DNA of 64,000 nt, from assembly GCF_036669915.1 (NCBI RefSeq), contig NC_089324.1, positions 1,509,174-1,573,173 on the forward strand, read 5' to 3'. The translations under genes and the position numbers were made by a program. The stretch is from Pocillopora verrucosa. Its lineage: Eukaryota; Cnidaria; Anthozoa; Scleractinia; Pocilloporidae. The notes beneath the pieces are model-generated. The model was not told the DNA's origin. It was given only the letters and a program-made list of their open reading frames with translations, and ran no database searches. This document shows, piece after piece, positions 21,823-34,699 of the stretch; within the stretch, counting starts at the first letter, position 1; every line of letters begins with the position of its first letter.

Positions 21823-22625
21823 AATTTTTACTTTCCACCGAATCACTAACGCGGTATGTAAGACTGTACGTAGCTAAATTACTTGTTTTGGGTTTTTAAT
21901 GTACATTTAATCCCTCTTTTATTCGTGTAACTCCTTAGTTGTGGTTCTAAAATCTCCCTTTTTAGCCGCGATACTTTTCCCTGTAAATTGGTGTGGTTAC
22001 CGTTTTATGAGTTGAAGCGTAAACCTCTGTACGTTTTAGAGATTGACTGTCGTCAAACCAAAACCAAAGTAAACGCAACAGCCAATTAGAAAAAAGAAAT
22101 TATCAAAAGAGTCAAGTAGCCAATGGGAAACATGCAAATTGTTTGAAGGCGGGAAAACGCGATTGACTGAGACGCGCTTGGTTTTAGTTCAACGCGAGTT
22201 TTTTGGACAAATCATAGAGCAAAGTAGAGCAAATCCAGAGCAATTCTTGATTAATTTCTACACTCCATTGAGAATTGCCCCAGACCGCAGAATACAGTTG
22301 TCATACTGACTCAAACCTCCTTCATTTTCAGTCCTTCTAAACTCCTCTTCTAAACGCTCAAGCTTCAGAGTTCAGTTGGTGAGACGCGTCAACGTGATTT
22401 TTTTTTTCGTTGAAACGAAAGTGCGCAGTCAAAGAGATCTGGGCACTAAGATCGGTGCTCGTTTCTGCTGTTCATCTGTAGGAGACGAGACACTGGCTCA
22501 ACAACATAACTTGTTTATTTTCGCATTTCCTGGAGGGTTCTATTCCAATCGTGGAAAAGTCAGAACCCGTTTCTTCGTGCTTTTGTATTTTCCTTTCTAC
22601 TCTGAATGTTAGTGCTAATACGTCT

Positions 22626-22835
22626 TAACCCTTTAATCCCAAGGAGCGTTCAGCATCTTCTTTCTCCTTACAATGATACTGCTGAATCATGCTTTGAGAT
22701 CATGAGAATAAAGGAAATGATCACCAACCTAAGAAGCTTTGATTGATAAACGAATTCTCGTTGTCAGTTCTAAAGGAAATGTTGAGAGAAGAGTAGGGAG
22801 AATGTGGATACTGATCTCAGGGCGTAAGGGGTTAA
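22626..22835. repeat. MITE-like element, family B
   Basis: TTAACCCTTTAATCCCAAGG at the left, GATCTCAGGGCGTAAGGGGT at the right. Confidence 0.6.
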
Positions 22836-24477
22836 GCGATAAGAATATGTTCAAATGATGTTCTAAACAAATTGATCTGAATTATTTGGCCTCAAACGGT
22901 CAGCTTTTGCTGAATTATCAAACGTGATTCCTTTACATAGCTTCTTGGAAAATTTTAGAGAGAAGTACGAAGTAGTTTTAAGTTTTACAGAAGCCTTTGT
23001 TATTGAGTTGAAATGCGCTTTCGTATGTTGCTCATTGTTACAAAATGCTTACTGCTGTTTTTTTCCGTTAAATATTTGACTTTTGTGTTTTGTTCCGTTA
23101 CTTCAAATTACTACGATGTATTCCAAGCAGTGGTATTAGTTCGGTAATATTTCTCTCTGTGGGTACTCCAAAAGATTTTTATATTACGTGGTCCAGCCGC
23201 ATGTTAGTTTTGAATCAGTTAATATATTAATTTAAACGGTAAATTTTATTCCATTTAATCACAATCGTGAATTACAGTGGCTTCGGTTGAGTATATCAAT
23301 GCCTTGCTCGAACTTGAGAGTGTTCGTTTTCACTTTTGAAGTCTTCTTTTGGAAGATTTTTATTAGTTGTTAACCGTAAACGGCAACTATACAAGAGATT
23401 TCGTATGGTTCACTATTTACTGAGGCGAACAAACTCACGCAACCACGATTGGTTAAAACTTTGATCCAATCGGAATCATCATCTTTGGACACGCTCGTGT
23501 CGGATTCATTTTCAAATTGCTCATATATCATTCATGACTCAGTTTTTCTTAGGAGTCTGAGAAAAATATTGCCTTAATGGACACAAAGCTTATAAATAAG
23601 AGTTTTTCATGGTAGGAAAACACCAGAGATCTAAAATTAACCAAAAAAGATAACGGATGGACAAGAATGTAGAAGGTTCTTGCGGATTGCAGTTCACGAA
23701 CTTTGACTTGACGAGTTTAACTTGGGAACAGCGGCAATTCCACTTCACTTTCTTTGCATTTGATTGACATATTCGCCGTACGAACAGTCGTGTCCAGTTC
23801 CCCCTGTTTACCGAAACCCGATTGACTAAAATCCTTGGTTAACTCCAAATCAATTTGATCCGTTTTCATAGCAATTAAAGCTGGATTTATTTATATCAGG
23901 TGTTTCGCAGTCCAGGTTATATGGTTAGATACTGCTAATAGCAGTTTTGAAGCTGATTCTCTCTCCGTAGATTTCGATATTTTAAAAAAATGAAATTGTA
24001 AAGAAATAAGTTATCTGTAATGTGTAAATATTCCAAGTAGTGTGAAGAAATTGGCAAAAAGACGTGAATTTTGTCCCAAAGAAAAATGAAAAATAATTAG
24101 AAGGTAAATGTTTTCTTTGCGCACGACGTGGCTACATCATCTAATGTGTGCGCGCCCTTGAAGTCGTTTATTGCAGAGTTGTGGATTAAACATGCACTTC
24201 ATCTATGGCTTATGACTCGGCATAGGTGTGTGTGAATTCTTGCAAATTTTTTAGGAATCAAAACTTTTGCGCCTTTTTCCTTACGTCACAAATAATTATT
24301 GATTTTTCCTTACTGCGTTTAAATTACTCTTGCAAGTTTTATTTTTTGCTTAGTGTTGACAACTTGTTTTGCAAATACAATTGAGAAAGCTTTCAGAGGC
24401 CTTGGTATGTTAAGTCAGATGTGTTTAATGGTAATTATGTAACAACTACAATTTCGTTAAGTAAACAGAAAAGTTCC

Positions 24478-24716
24478 GTAACTTCCTTTAGTGACCAAGA
24501 CATAACCTCTCCTCACAATTTCAATACAGCATAACATCAAGCGGACACGTGACGATATTATAGAAAAATATCAATTAGGGGACGATTAGTTGATCCAATA
24601 TAAAATTCTCCAAACTAACATTGTAGGAATTGTATGGCAGCTAGGACAGTTGATATTCTCTTCGTTGCAGACAGTTAGGAGAATTATTATGGAGATCACT
24701 GGAGTGAAAGGGTTAA
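24478..24716. repeat. MITE-like element, family A, with internal duplication
   Basis: Has TAGTGACCAAGACATAACCT, CCAAACTAACATTGTAGGAA and a terminal GTGAAAGGGTTAAA. A short segment around ATTGTATGGCAGCTAG is partly repeated. Confidence 0.6.
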
Positions 24717-25400
24717 ATGCGTAACAGTTTCGCTCAGGAGTTATTTCCTTTTTTAAAGTGTTTTAATTGTTTCATTCCGTTGAATAGTTAAATCACTGGC
24801 CTTTGGGTTTAGATAATTTGAAAATGTAATTTACCAGTTAAAGAAATAACGCGCAGACGCGCTATTGGGCGATCAAATCATATAATTGATTAATTTGATT
24901 TTTATCGTGGTAGACAAATAATGGCGTGTATTTCTGGGAATCGCAACATTTGTATTACTTTATTATGTCATTTGCCGGATTTAATAAATTTGTTCGAGGC
25001 CTTAATTTTGTAGTTTGCTTAATTGATGCGTTAATTCAGTGATTTGTTGATAAATTTATGTTGTCAGAGGGTCTCGCGAATTCGTCGTGCATCTTCAGAT
25101 TCACCAAAGCGATCCCTGGCAGCTTATTTCAAATCTGATTCAATAATTCTCCAAAGGGCTTGTCGTTAATTCTCTTTTAAAAGTACATGGTCATTTCGAA
25201 CGTACAATGAAGACATTGAAAGCGAAGATCAAATGGCGATGCGTTTGGTTCGCAAGCATGGTTACATGTTTTGATTCTCACGTTGTTTGGGTAGAAGGGT
25301 CCTTGTCTCGTCATCAACGCAGCAATTCGGAGGAAGAGGGAACTGCTTGAAAGGAAGTCACATATTTGATACTTTTGGCGCTGGAAAGAGTCTCGCGTGA

Positions 25401-25596
25401 TTAACCCTTTACAACATCAGTATTCATGTTCTCCAAACTGTTCTCTGCACATTGACTTAGTTGCTGACAAAGATAATTCTAACAATCGAGGGTTTGTTTA
25501 GTTGGTGATCATCTCCTCTCTTCTCCTGACTTTCATGTTTGATTCAGGGGTGATATTGTAAGGAGAAATTAGATGCTAGTCACTCCTAACGGGTTA
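25401..25596. repeat. MITE-like element, family B (reverse)
   Basis: TTAACCCTTTACAACATCAG to CACTCCTAACGGGTTAA. It lies immediately beyond the P1 3' end. Confidence 0.65.
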
Positions 25597-25627
25597 ACAG
25601 GATAGACATCTATTCCTTAGCATGTCA

Positions 25628-25633
25628 TTTATT
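25628..25633 (-). terminator. Candidate polyadenylation signal of P1
   Basis: AATAAA on the minus strand, 67 bases past the P1 stop codon. Confidence 0.4.
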
Positions 25634-25699
25634 CATTACGAAATTTAGGCTTGACTAAAAGTTACACATGTAATGAACTTTGGTTTCAAAACAAAGTGA

Positions 25700-28247
25700 T
25701 CACAACCTTCGCAGATATGCAAACGAGCCTGATCCGCTTGACCGCCCGTCAGGGTTCCCAGGTTCAGCCTCTTCGTCCTCTACCTCCCCCCTGGGTCCGT
25801 TCCCTGAGGTATCTGTAGCCTCGTCATCCAATACTTCGCTTCCTGATCCGCCGTTGTCGTTACAAGTATATGCGCAGCATGATAGGAAAACACTGGAATG
25901 GTGCACGTTCTTGCAACCACGATCGGTGTCATCATCGCATTTGACATAACGGAAACAACCATACTTTCGTGAACACTTCGGCGTAGGTTCCGAACATATT
26001 TTGGACATTGTGTAGAAATCCCTGGCCCCAGGACATAACTTTATGCCGTTTAAAGGTTCACTTCGTCGTCGAATTCGACGTCCTCGTTCTGTAAAATTAA
26101 AGTATTTCGTGAAAGAGATTAATTAAAGAGCTTAGGCGAACGGCAAATAAGGTTAAGAATTCCTCTTCGGTTGTCCATCTTTTACCTCTTTGCACAATAA
26201 TATGTACTTGATATATTGTATTTGTTGTGCATGGAAGATTTACGGCTTGGAGTCTATTTGATGATTAGAAGAACTGATAAAGAGATATCTCATTAATTTT
26301 TATCCTTTTGGGTTTCAAGTAAAAATGGTTCCAAATCTCTGTTAGATATTAATAAATTTTATGAAAAATTTGTTTCCAACGCGTACGTGTCGCGGATCAG
26401 TACTTAACGGTTGGTACAAAGTAAAGCCAGATTGGACGGATGAGGCTAATGTTAAGTTTAGATTATAGACGAGATGGATAAGGGAACGCTGCAATTTACG
26501 GGAACGAAAAAGTGCTAGGGGCTGAACGAGAGGGGCACGTTGAAAAGGACGCAACCGTCTCTTACTTCCATCTAGAACGTGGGGGCATCCTCACTTTCAG
26601 TCTCGTTGTTTTGCTTGGTTATCAAACGACCCCATACAACAATTTTCTTACCCTTCGTTCTCATTTCCGTCACCTTCATGGATTCCTGCATTTCTTTCAC
26701 CTTGTACATCTTATACTTAGCGCAAAAACTCTCTGCCTCTTCACCGAGAGCTGAGCGATCAGTTACCTCCCCGTCAAGAATCCACGTGCTGTCTTTCCGG
26801 CTGGTCTCTGTAATAATCGTCTGATGGTAGAATAGAAGAAAAACGAATGTGTGCGAAACTGGAGATAAATTATGGACTGCGCTGGATCCTCCGTTGCTTC
26901 GTAATAACATCATAATACTTTTTTTCGCTCGATGAAATTTTTTTTAACGACGTAGTTCAAAACAAGGAATGGAATAAGCCTTTCTTTCATCCTACTTGTG
27001 CGTAGAAAGAAAAATTTTCACGTTACCAAAAAGTAATCTGACCTTCTTTGCCCTCTTTAGATCTCTCACTAGCTTCTTTGGCCGCGACTGCTGTTTAACG
27101 AGAGGAAGCAGGTAACAAATCTTGGTTTCCGGGAATCGTAGCAGGGTTAAACTCTGAAAATATATACAAATTGTGAAAGTTAAATTCATCGTCGGTCTGT
27201 ATGGGTTACATTCTGCGGAGGGACTGGTGACGAGGATGAATTGGATTCCCTTCCTTCTTAGCGCGCCTTTTTTATGTTTCCTTCCCTTGTTGTGAGTGTA
27301 GAGGAGTATAAAATAATATCTACGCTGATATACTCGTGACTATTGCGCAAAGAATACTCTATTGTGTTAGAAGTCACCGAATATTCTTGTAGGTGTTTTG
27401 TGACTACTGCTCCATCGATTTTGGAAGCCATGACCCAGGCCCGCCCGAGTTTGAGTTCTGATCTTACGTAAAAGTGAACTGCAAAATATGACAGATAGGT
27501 AACGAAATTATTCACAATTATGAGAGATAACTTAGGGCCGTTTATTATTTTTTGATGGGGGTGGGGGATTTCAAATTTACCTGATCCCGCAGTCTATTTG
27601 GTATAGTCTATAGTCTTGACTTAAAACTCTGTCAGAAACGACCGATCCCTACTCCTTTCCCCCTAAAAATCATGTGATCCCTTCCCCCCCTAAAAGAAAT
27701 CCTTTAAAAGCCCTCCCCGTGAGGTGGTAAATAACGCCTGACTGGTCCCTAAACACTTCGAGTTTGAGTTCTGATCCTACGCACAAACAACTGTTGATAT
27801 TCACTTGGCATTAATCAATTGTAAAAATATAACAGAAAGGTGAGGAAATTATTAAAAATTATGAGAGATAACTTACATGTTTGAAATCGTGTAACACATC
27901 ACTGCGATCCACACCAGGATGAGCAGGAACTTGAAACATTTCTGTTTGCTTCTTTTCGTCCACTTCGATCCTCTCTTTGTATTCTTTTCCAGCCTCGATG
28001 ACATCAACCGTAAATTCGACGACCTTGAGAAGTAAATCAGTTGATAGCAAACAGTAATGGATTATTATAGAGCTAAGTCGGAATATTTTTCGAAAAACGC
28101 TTTGAAAGCAAGCAAGATGGAGAGATATACGCTTTTAAAACTTACCTGTTTACGAGAGAAGTAAAAATTCCCGTAGCTTTTGCGAACAGGGTTACCGAAG
28201 GTCGCGCTCATCAGCAAAGCCAAGATGAGGAAACCGAACATTGCCAT
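25700..28247 (-). CDS. P1: BRICHOS-domain secreted precursor with nine-cysteine C-terminal peptide
   Basis: Exons in transcript order: 28146-28247, 27877-28023, 27043-27153, 26652-26820, 25700-26088; 918 bp, 305 residues, all joins in frame (phases 0, 0, 0, 1). Seen: signal peptide (1 to about 18) ending SATFG; a linker; a BRICHOS domain with the family's Asp (D80 in VLHDF) and cysteine pair (C96, C153); a polybasic site RGRRIRRR at 178-185. The terminal region has cysteines 195, 208, 215, 221, 227, 235, 247, 248 and 252, then a 53-residue acidic tail. BRICHOS domains act as intramolecular chaperones for an attached peptide that is cut free. I infer release of the Cys-rich peptide by a furin-like protease. 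The exon 3 donor is a weaker GTCAGA. The C5-C6 loop is the shortest of the array (7 residues). Confidence 0.8.
27437..27873. repeat. Partial duplication inside a P1 intron, separated by a MITE-like element
   Basis: GAGTTTGAGTTCTGATCTTA (about 27450) and ATTATGAGAGATAACTTA (about 27517) recur near 27763 and 27856, next to the exon 2 donor. Between them, 27536-27740 is an element with G-rich and C-rich arms ending CTGACTGGTCCCTAAA, related to 39650-39930. Confidence 0.55.
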
Positions 28248-29077
28248 TTTCTCAGAGTGAGGGGCGGGCGGAAGAATTCCCTGACGAGTGAAAAAGCGGT
28301 ACAAGACAGGAGATTGAGAGGAGATTTTAAGCCTGAGCGAAGCGTGATACAATTGATTGAGTCAAGGAAAGACGATCACTAACTTAAGACTGACTATAAA
28401 AGAGCATTTGTTTACTTTAATATATGAATACGGAGATTGGTGGTGAAATGTAAACGGAACTTCCACTTCAAGACAAGGAAAAATAAAACTTCGTAAACCA
28501 ATTTTTGTTTTCGTGCTAGAAATCACAGCATGTACCAGAAGGTCAAAATTTTGAGCCGTGGGAAAAAATTTTAGTGTAAGAAGTCTAACTTCTGTGAAAA
28601 TAATATCTTCTTTCTAACGCACTTCCCACAAGCCAGATGGATTTCTTTCGTGAAGGATTTCTAAGATAAGAGATGTTGGTCAGGAATACAGGCTAAGAAA
28701 TTCCTCGAGACTAAAACCTTGTTCAGGTCCCATTTCAGCTATTTGAAATTGAACTTGTTGAGAGCCGTTATTTGGTGTTACTAACATCATTTTAAATAAC
28801 AGCACTCAGAATGCAACGGAAAGGAGTCTAAGCTCTCGTTTTATTTCCTTGGGCTCCAGCATACCTCCACTTTAACAAATAGATTAGCTGATGAGATTTA
28901 AATCATCATGTTGTTTAATGTTAGTCCTTACCTCAAAAAGCGGCCAGAATGAGCAAAAAATAAATGAATAGATTGATAAGCCAAGCGAATTCAAGCAAGG
29001 AAATTTGCAATTAAGTTTATTCCGTGACGAAAAGGAAGGCAAATTTTGTCACTCAGATACAATAGTTAAAAACTTAC

Positions 29078-29182
29078 CTTTCCCCAAATTTAGCAAGATG
29101 AACTGTATAGATACCATATAAACAATAACACTTAATTTACCTTCGTTAGAAGAAAGACTACTCCGGAATCCTGCTCGGCTCT
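29078..29182 (-). promoter_or_regulatory. Predicted P1 promoter and non-coding first exon
   Basis: On the minus strand TATAAATA (29206-29213) is followed about 30 bp later by a likely start site, and then by a donor GAAAG|GTAAGTTTTT at 29077/29078. P2 has the same layout. Exon ends are inferred. Confidence 0.4.
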
Positions 29183-29213
29183 TTGCTACGTATAAGTACA
29201 AGCTGTATTTATA

Positions 29214-31366
29214 CCAGAGAAGTTAACATGATAACCTTAGTATTAATTCTTTCAAATCGATAAGACAGAGGAGGAGTTTCCTGTTGTTCATTGAGATGGA
29301 AATCATTGTTCTTTTTTTCCTCATTTTTTTAGACATTCTGATCCGATTTGCGGCTCATCAAATGTTTAAGTAGTTTTTATCCAAACCTTAATAAGCTTTG
29401 TGCATTTTCTTTAATTAATGGAGTCTAACACTGTTATCGATGGTAAACAATTTCTCAATCAACATAAGAAAGTGTGAACAAATCTCAGCGAATAGCAAGC
29501 AAATGAAATGTTAAACACATTAGAAAGTTTGATTTGTCTAAATTACATTGACGAGTGTTGAAAATATGACTGAGATGGGTTTGATAAAAAAAAGAAAATC
29601 GCATAATAGTTACCAGATGAGAAAGTCTGATGTGGACTATCCGAAACGATACCACCTTCCTGGGAACGAAAGCAACGTTAAAAACAGGAAAATGAACCGG
29701 GATTATGCTCACATAAAGTATAAACGATCATCAGATGGGTATTTACATAACGTGCTTTCTCGAATTTCCCGGAACACGTAAAATGAAGCGGTTATTGTGA
29801 TTTCGATTGTTAAGAAAACGATCGAGTAAAGGTCAATACGTGGTCGACATCCGGCCAAATTATTGCAAGACAAACTAAACATACTATGAAATCAAGGTCA
29901 GCGTACGCGCTCACTCTAACGACATACATTGAAAATACATCAAAATAACTCTCTCGTTTTTAAATGAGAACCTCTAGCAGGACATTTCGCCGTTTTGCAC
30001 GTTGTTTTTCCTTCGGAATTTAAAAATATTCCGGAAGTCGTAAAAACTGAGACATTTAAGGCGTCTTCCTGTTCTGTGCAGCTTATCGGGCTGAAAACCA
30101 GAGGAGTCTTAAATCATTTCCACAGCAAGTCGCTGACCTTGCAATAAAAAAAAAACTGGCATCTGAACGATGTTTCAGCAGGATGAAAACGTGTGCAAAC
30201 GCACGAACCTCACAAGTTAGTTCCGAGTAGAAAGTTACGACGCAGAAATCGTTTTGCCGCTCGAGTTGGCAGACATTACTTTTCTGGTGAAGAGAAACAA
30301 CCGGTCTGCGTTCGCAGGCAATGGCTTAGAGTGTTTATCAGCAATATTGATATCACAGTGAGATTAGAACAAAATGTTGAACTTGATAATCAAGTTTGCA
30401 AAATCTGTCTAGACGGACCTCTTCGGGATCAAGCTAACAGGCAAGGCTCTTGAACTAAATCACGATTCCACCGTAGGTGAGCGGTTAGAAGCTTACATAC
30501 TTTGAAAACCGTTGCCGAAAATATCTGGGATGAGTGTAGGCGAAGGCTGTACACTGACAAAATTATTTGTTTGCAAGTTTAAAAGGATACACGGAATTTT
30601 GTTGACGGAAATATCTAAATTGTATGCTTCTTTATCAATTGGCGCAACAAAATAGATCTAAGGCCTTTGTAGAGTGCGAGAACGACTCTCCTTATCTGCC
30701 CCTCTGCGGGTTGTTGCGCAGTCCTTCCACTCCACCCCGGCAAAAAAAAAAAAGTTTGAGCTTGGGTTGGCATGATATGCCAAGGAACAGCTGCAGAGAC
30801 TTCAAAAGAATCACGACAATCATCATGTCATAAGTCAGTAGTCAAGAACGCTGGCGGTGGGGGTCAGGAGAATGTTCACTTTGGTAACGGTCATGGGAGA
30901 AAATCGTCATTTATCGTTTGAAAAAACCTTTTATTAAAACAACAGGCGACCAGCAAACTGTAATTAAATTTGAACACAGTAGGAAACAAAAGCATAAAAG
31001 CTCTTTCTCTCCACTATAAAATTCTAGATACTAAGTTTTATACTCGGAGAGAAAATATCACGCGAGTGATTGATATTTTCTTTATCTCGTAGGGATGAAT
31101 TCAGTTACAAGCGAAGTCACCTCGAGAAGTCAGGAAGCAAAGAAACTAAACAGGAAAAGCAAAGAAACTAAGCTTTTCTGATTATTTATAGCTAGGTGTT
31201 CAAAATTATCCGATTACCTGGTTTTCACTGTATCTTTAGGGAAAAAAAAATGACTATCAAGTTTGTTTGAAGGCTAAATGCCATCTCGGTAAAATAACCA
31301 ATTTTAAGACTTTCAAGGCATCATGATTTTCGTAAACCTTTCAATACATAGCTACTGGCCAAATAT
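29214..31366. other. Spacer between P1 promoter and P2 3' end, no gene seen
   Basis: AT-rich DNA. Short open frames at 29548-29781 and 30193-30453 have no recognisable domain, no splice support and no copy elsewhere in the array. No element with clear ends was found. Confidence 0.35.
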
Positions 31367-33921
31367 TCAAAGACGGCCCAACAACACTTCTAAGAGTGAT
31401 TCTGTGTTTTCCTCTGTTTCTACGGTTGGTGTTGTTGGTCTGTCAATCTTCTCACAAATGTATTCGCAACATTTAATTCGTCTGGTGTCGTGTACATTCC
31501 AACAGCGTGGACGTTCGACTTTTTTCTGTTTTTTTCTTTGTGCGGGTGGAGCATAAGGCGGATAGTACCGTTGCAAGCGATGATGACCGTAACGACCGTA
31601 ACGACCGTAATGACCAAGAAAACCGAAGAATCCCGCCCACGAACGCCGTTCGCGTTTCTTCGCCTCGCGACATTTCTCAATCTGGGTACACATTAAGGTT
31701 TCTCTGCATTTCATTTTGGACTTGGAACATACTTGAAGGGAGGTATTCAGGTCCATTCCCCCGCGGCACAGTTTTGTATCATTCAAAGCACTCACAGACT
31801 GACGTTTTACCCTATCTGGCGATGTTCCGCCTGAAGGAGAAGAAGAAGAAGAAAAATACGTATTTGACATAGAAGATATAATCTGTCAAGTTAACCCATC
31901 ATTATTTATGCGAAATTACCTTTTCAATTTTCAATTGATTGTCGAAGATATTCAAAATGGTGAGACATAACATTGTTTTGTTTATGTTTTTGTTTGTTTG
32001 GTTTTTTTTATTGACTTGTTGGAGTAACTTGAAAATAAGTTTTAGCACTTTTCAAGCCTTTAATTAAGGTTTCTTTGAAAAAAAAAACATTCTTGTGCGC
32101 TTTAGAATTAGGGAACCAGGACTGACTTATTTCTGGGAATATTATAAACCTTTAAACCCCAAGATCTCATGGGTAATTCTCTTTCCTGTGTACCATAAAA
32201 TTCTTTTGATGTTAGTTTGGAGAATTTGATATTGGATCAACTAATTCCCTGATTGATATTTTTCTTGATTCTCATTACTTGTCTACTTGATATTGTTTTT
32301 GATTTTGTAAAGAGAAATTCCGTCTTGATCACTTATGGGAGATTAAAGGTTTAAGACTCATTGATGTCTCACTTTCAGTTTGTTCTTCGGTATCGTGTTC
32401 CCGTTCCTCAGTCACGTGGTATATCGTGTACTGAGCGCAAAAGTCGTTCACCTCTTCACCAAGCCATGATCGATCAGCAACTTCTCCATCCAAAACCCAC
32501 CTGCTGTACACGCGTCTTGTCTCTGTAATATTCATCTGATTGAATAAATTGACAACGATTCACTTAGACGTAAATTGATAAATATTTTACTACGAAACGG
32601 TATATTTCATTTTCTATTTCAAATCAATGCGCAGAATGCATGGATTCTCGGCCAGCCTGTGTCTCTGATGTAGACGGAGCTACATTGTCTTGTCTCATAA
32701 GATGCATGTTACCTGTTATTCACCTTCCAAAAAATGTCGCTTATTTCTGAGCCCGCGGGCTAAGGAACCAGTCCTCATTTATCACTTAGGGGAGAGTGTG
32801 AGGGGAAGAGGGAACGGAGTGAGGATCAGTCGTCTTTTAAGGGACAAGGGAGAAATCTTGGAAAGAAAAGGGATCGAGCGCTTAATTCTGAGATCTTCAG
32901 GGCCAATTTTTGCGCCTAAGTGATGAGGGAAATTCTTGATAAGTTTTTTTCCTATTTGGAAAATGACGTGTTCTTTCTCACCTTCTGGGCCGTCATGTGA
33001 TCTCTCATTAGCTTCTCTGGCCTCGACTGCCGTTTTACGAGAGGAAACAGGTAACAGATCTTGCTTTCCGGAAAGCGTAACATTGTCAAATCCTAACAGA
33101 ATAAACAGAAATGATAACCACAGAAAAATGAGTGAAAGAAATAAGGAAGAGGATTGATGGTTGGAAAATGGTGGAGGAGTGTGATTCAGGTTTGGAAAAC
33201 AACATACGTGTTAGGGCTGAAACAAAAAATGTCATGATTGATGGAAATATGAGACAAAAACGTAATATTGTGGAAGAATGTGACCTTCACGTAATTGTAT
33301 TTTCTTGAAGTTATTTCGACTCAATCGCTCAACCTCCATCAATCTGTGAGAGACCACATGTGCCATGTTCGAACAAAGCGTCATGCTACAGTAATTTTAT
33401 TTCTAACTGCGACTTCGCTATTTTACTTGTGCCAACTATGACTTCCTTTCTGCGTCGATCATTTGCGCTATGAATCTGCAAATGACTTCTTTAAAAAAGC
33501 TCCCCCTTTTTATGTGATAAAGTGAAGATTAGATATCAATACGTAAGTGGGATTACTTACGTTTTTGAAATCATGTAGCACATCACTGCGATCCACACCA
33601 GGATGAGTAGGTACTTGAAACAATTCCGTTTGTTTTTCAAGGTCCACCTCGATCTTTTCAGTGTAGCCAGTTCCACCCTCGCTGATGTCGATATCAAAAT
33701 CCACGACCTTTTTGGATTAAAATAGCAATTCAGTCTTGCAAGTCTTTGAAATTACTGGGTGAAACGACAGAGTTGACAGCTAAGAATTCGGTTAAAGGTT
33801 TAACAATTAACTCATCTCAAAAACGTACTTGTTTCTTCATCCGTCGTCCATCATTAGTAGGGCTAGCAGATGATAAACTTAGGATAACGAGTACGATCAG
33901 GAAAGAAAATAAACACGCCAT
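31367..33921 (-). CDS. P2: BRICHOS precursor with long Gly/Tyr/Arg loop in the Cys-rich peptide
   Basis: Exons in transcript order: 33829-33921, 33561-33707, 32982-33092, 32373-32535, 31367-31830; 978 bp, 325 residues, frame continuous. Seen: signal peptide (1 to about 20) ending LSSAS; BRICHOS Asp77 and cysteines 93 and 150; furin-type site RVKR at 178-181 directly before QSVSALNDTKLC. Cysteines of the C-terminal peptide are 193, 206, 213, 219, 225, 281, 292, 293 and 297. The loop between the fifth and sixth is 55 residues, strongly basic and rich in Gly, Tyr and Arg (GHYGRYGRYGHH), with a Pro/Tyr stretch and RKKQKK. That composition recalls cationic antimicrobial peptides, but activity is only a hypothesis. 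Closest to P3 and P5; all three carry a family A MITE fragment just after exon 4. Confidence 0.83.
32151..32356. repeat. Family A MITE in the P2 exon 4-5 intron
   Basis: Reverse orientation on the plus strand, from AAACCCCAAGATCTCATGGG to CACTTATGGGAGATTAAAGG. The equivalent MITE position is kept in P3 (40336) and P5 (52357), so the insertion predates their split. Confidence 0.7.
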
Positions 33922-34628
33922 ATTTGAACAGGAGATGCAGAAGTTCCTGTTAGGAGAAAGAAAGCGGCATTTGGTCAGAGGTCAAATAAACACGCAATAT
34001 CTGAACAAAAGATGCAGACTATAATCCTGTCAGAAGAAAATGCGCCATTCAGTCAATGAATAAGACTCGATAAGGCTTAAGAAACATTTTCTTGTGGCAA
34101 TTGCGCAGGGTTTAATTTCAGCATTATCACTTCTACAAGTAATCTTAGAATAAATTATCCGCATAGTATTGACACACTGTTATACAGAAAGGTCTCGATA
34201 ATAAAGTAGTTACATCAACCTAGAGTGCATGAGTTGTTTAGATATAAAACCAAATTTTCATGAGTAATCATCAAAGGCAGAAAGCCTCTTTTTCGAATCT
34301 GGGAAGTTTTGGTTAAAAATCTTTTAAGAAAAAGAGTAAACCATTTATATCTCAAGAGTTCTTACTCAGAGCTTGCCAAGTTTGTTTGAAAAAAGCGACG
34401 ATTTTTGAGCTGGTCGACTTCAAACACTTTTAAAGGAACATAAAAAGCAGATGAAAGAGCTGAGAATCAATTGAGTTTCCAAATTGGGAGGATAATAACA
34501 TTCTGAGGCTAAAATTATATAAAACATTGAAAAATTTCTCTCCGTGATATCGCATGAAACTTAACTTCAAATACGAATTCAAATTTGCAGATGAGTTGCA
34601 CAACATATCAGTGAAAATGAAAACTTAC

Positions 34629-34670
34629 CTCTCAACATCGAAACTTTTGTTCGCTCGACGAACAGGATGG
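34629..34670 (-). promoter_or_regulatory. Predicted P2 promoter and non-coding first exon
   Basis: Minus strand: GCAGTATAAACTG (TATA around 34689-34694), then CCAACCATCCTGTTCGTCGA and a donor GAGAG|GTAAGTTTTC. A similar CCAACCATCCTG first exon stands before P3. Confidence 0.45.
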
Positions 34671-34699
34671 TTGGAGAGTGAAGTTCAGTTTATACTGCA

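Larger units (their letters stand above)
21823..25627. other. TMEM87A 3' flank, no gene seen
   Basis: AT-rich DNA carrying the TMEM87A 3' UTR of unknown length; the first clear AATAAA on the plus strand that I noticed is at 24983-24988. MITEs lie at 22626-22835, 24478-24716 and 25401-25596. The one longer reading frame here (22376-22612) has no recognisable domain and was not accepted as a gene. Confidence 0.4.

Noticed and set aside
30193..30453. 86-codon frame with KICLDGPLRDQ
   Set aside because: No recognisable domain and no matching copy in the array.
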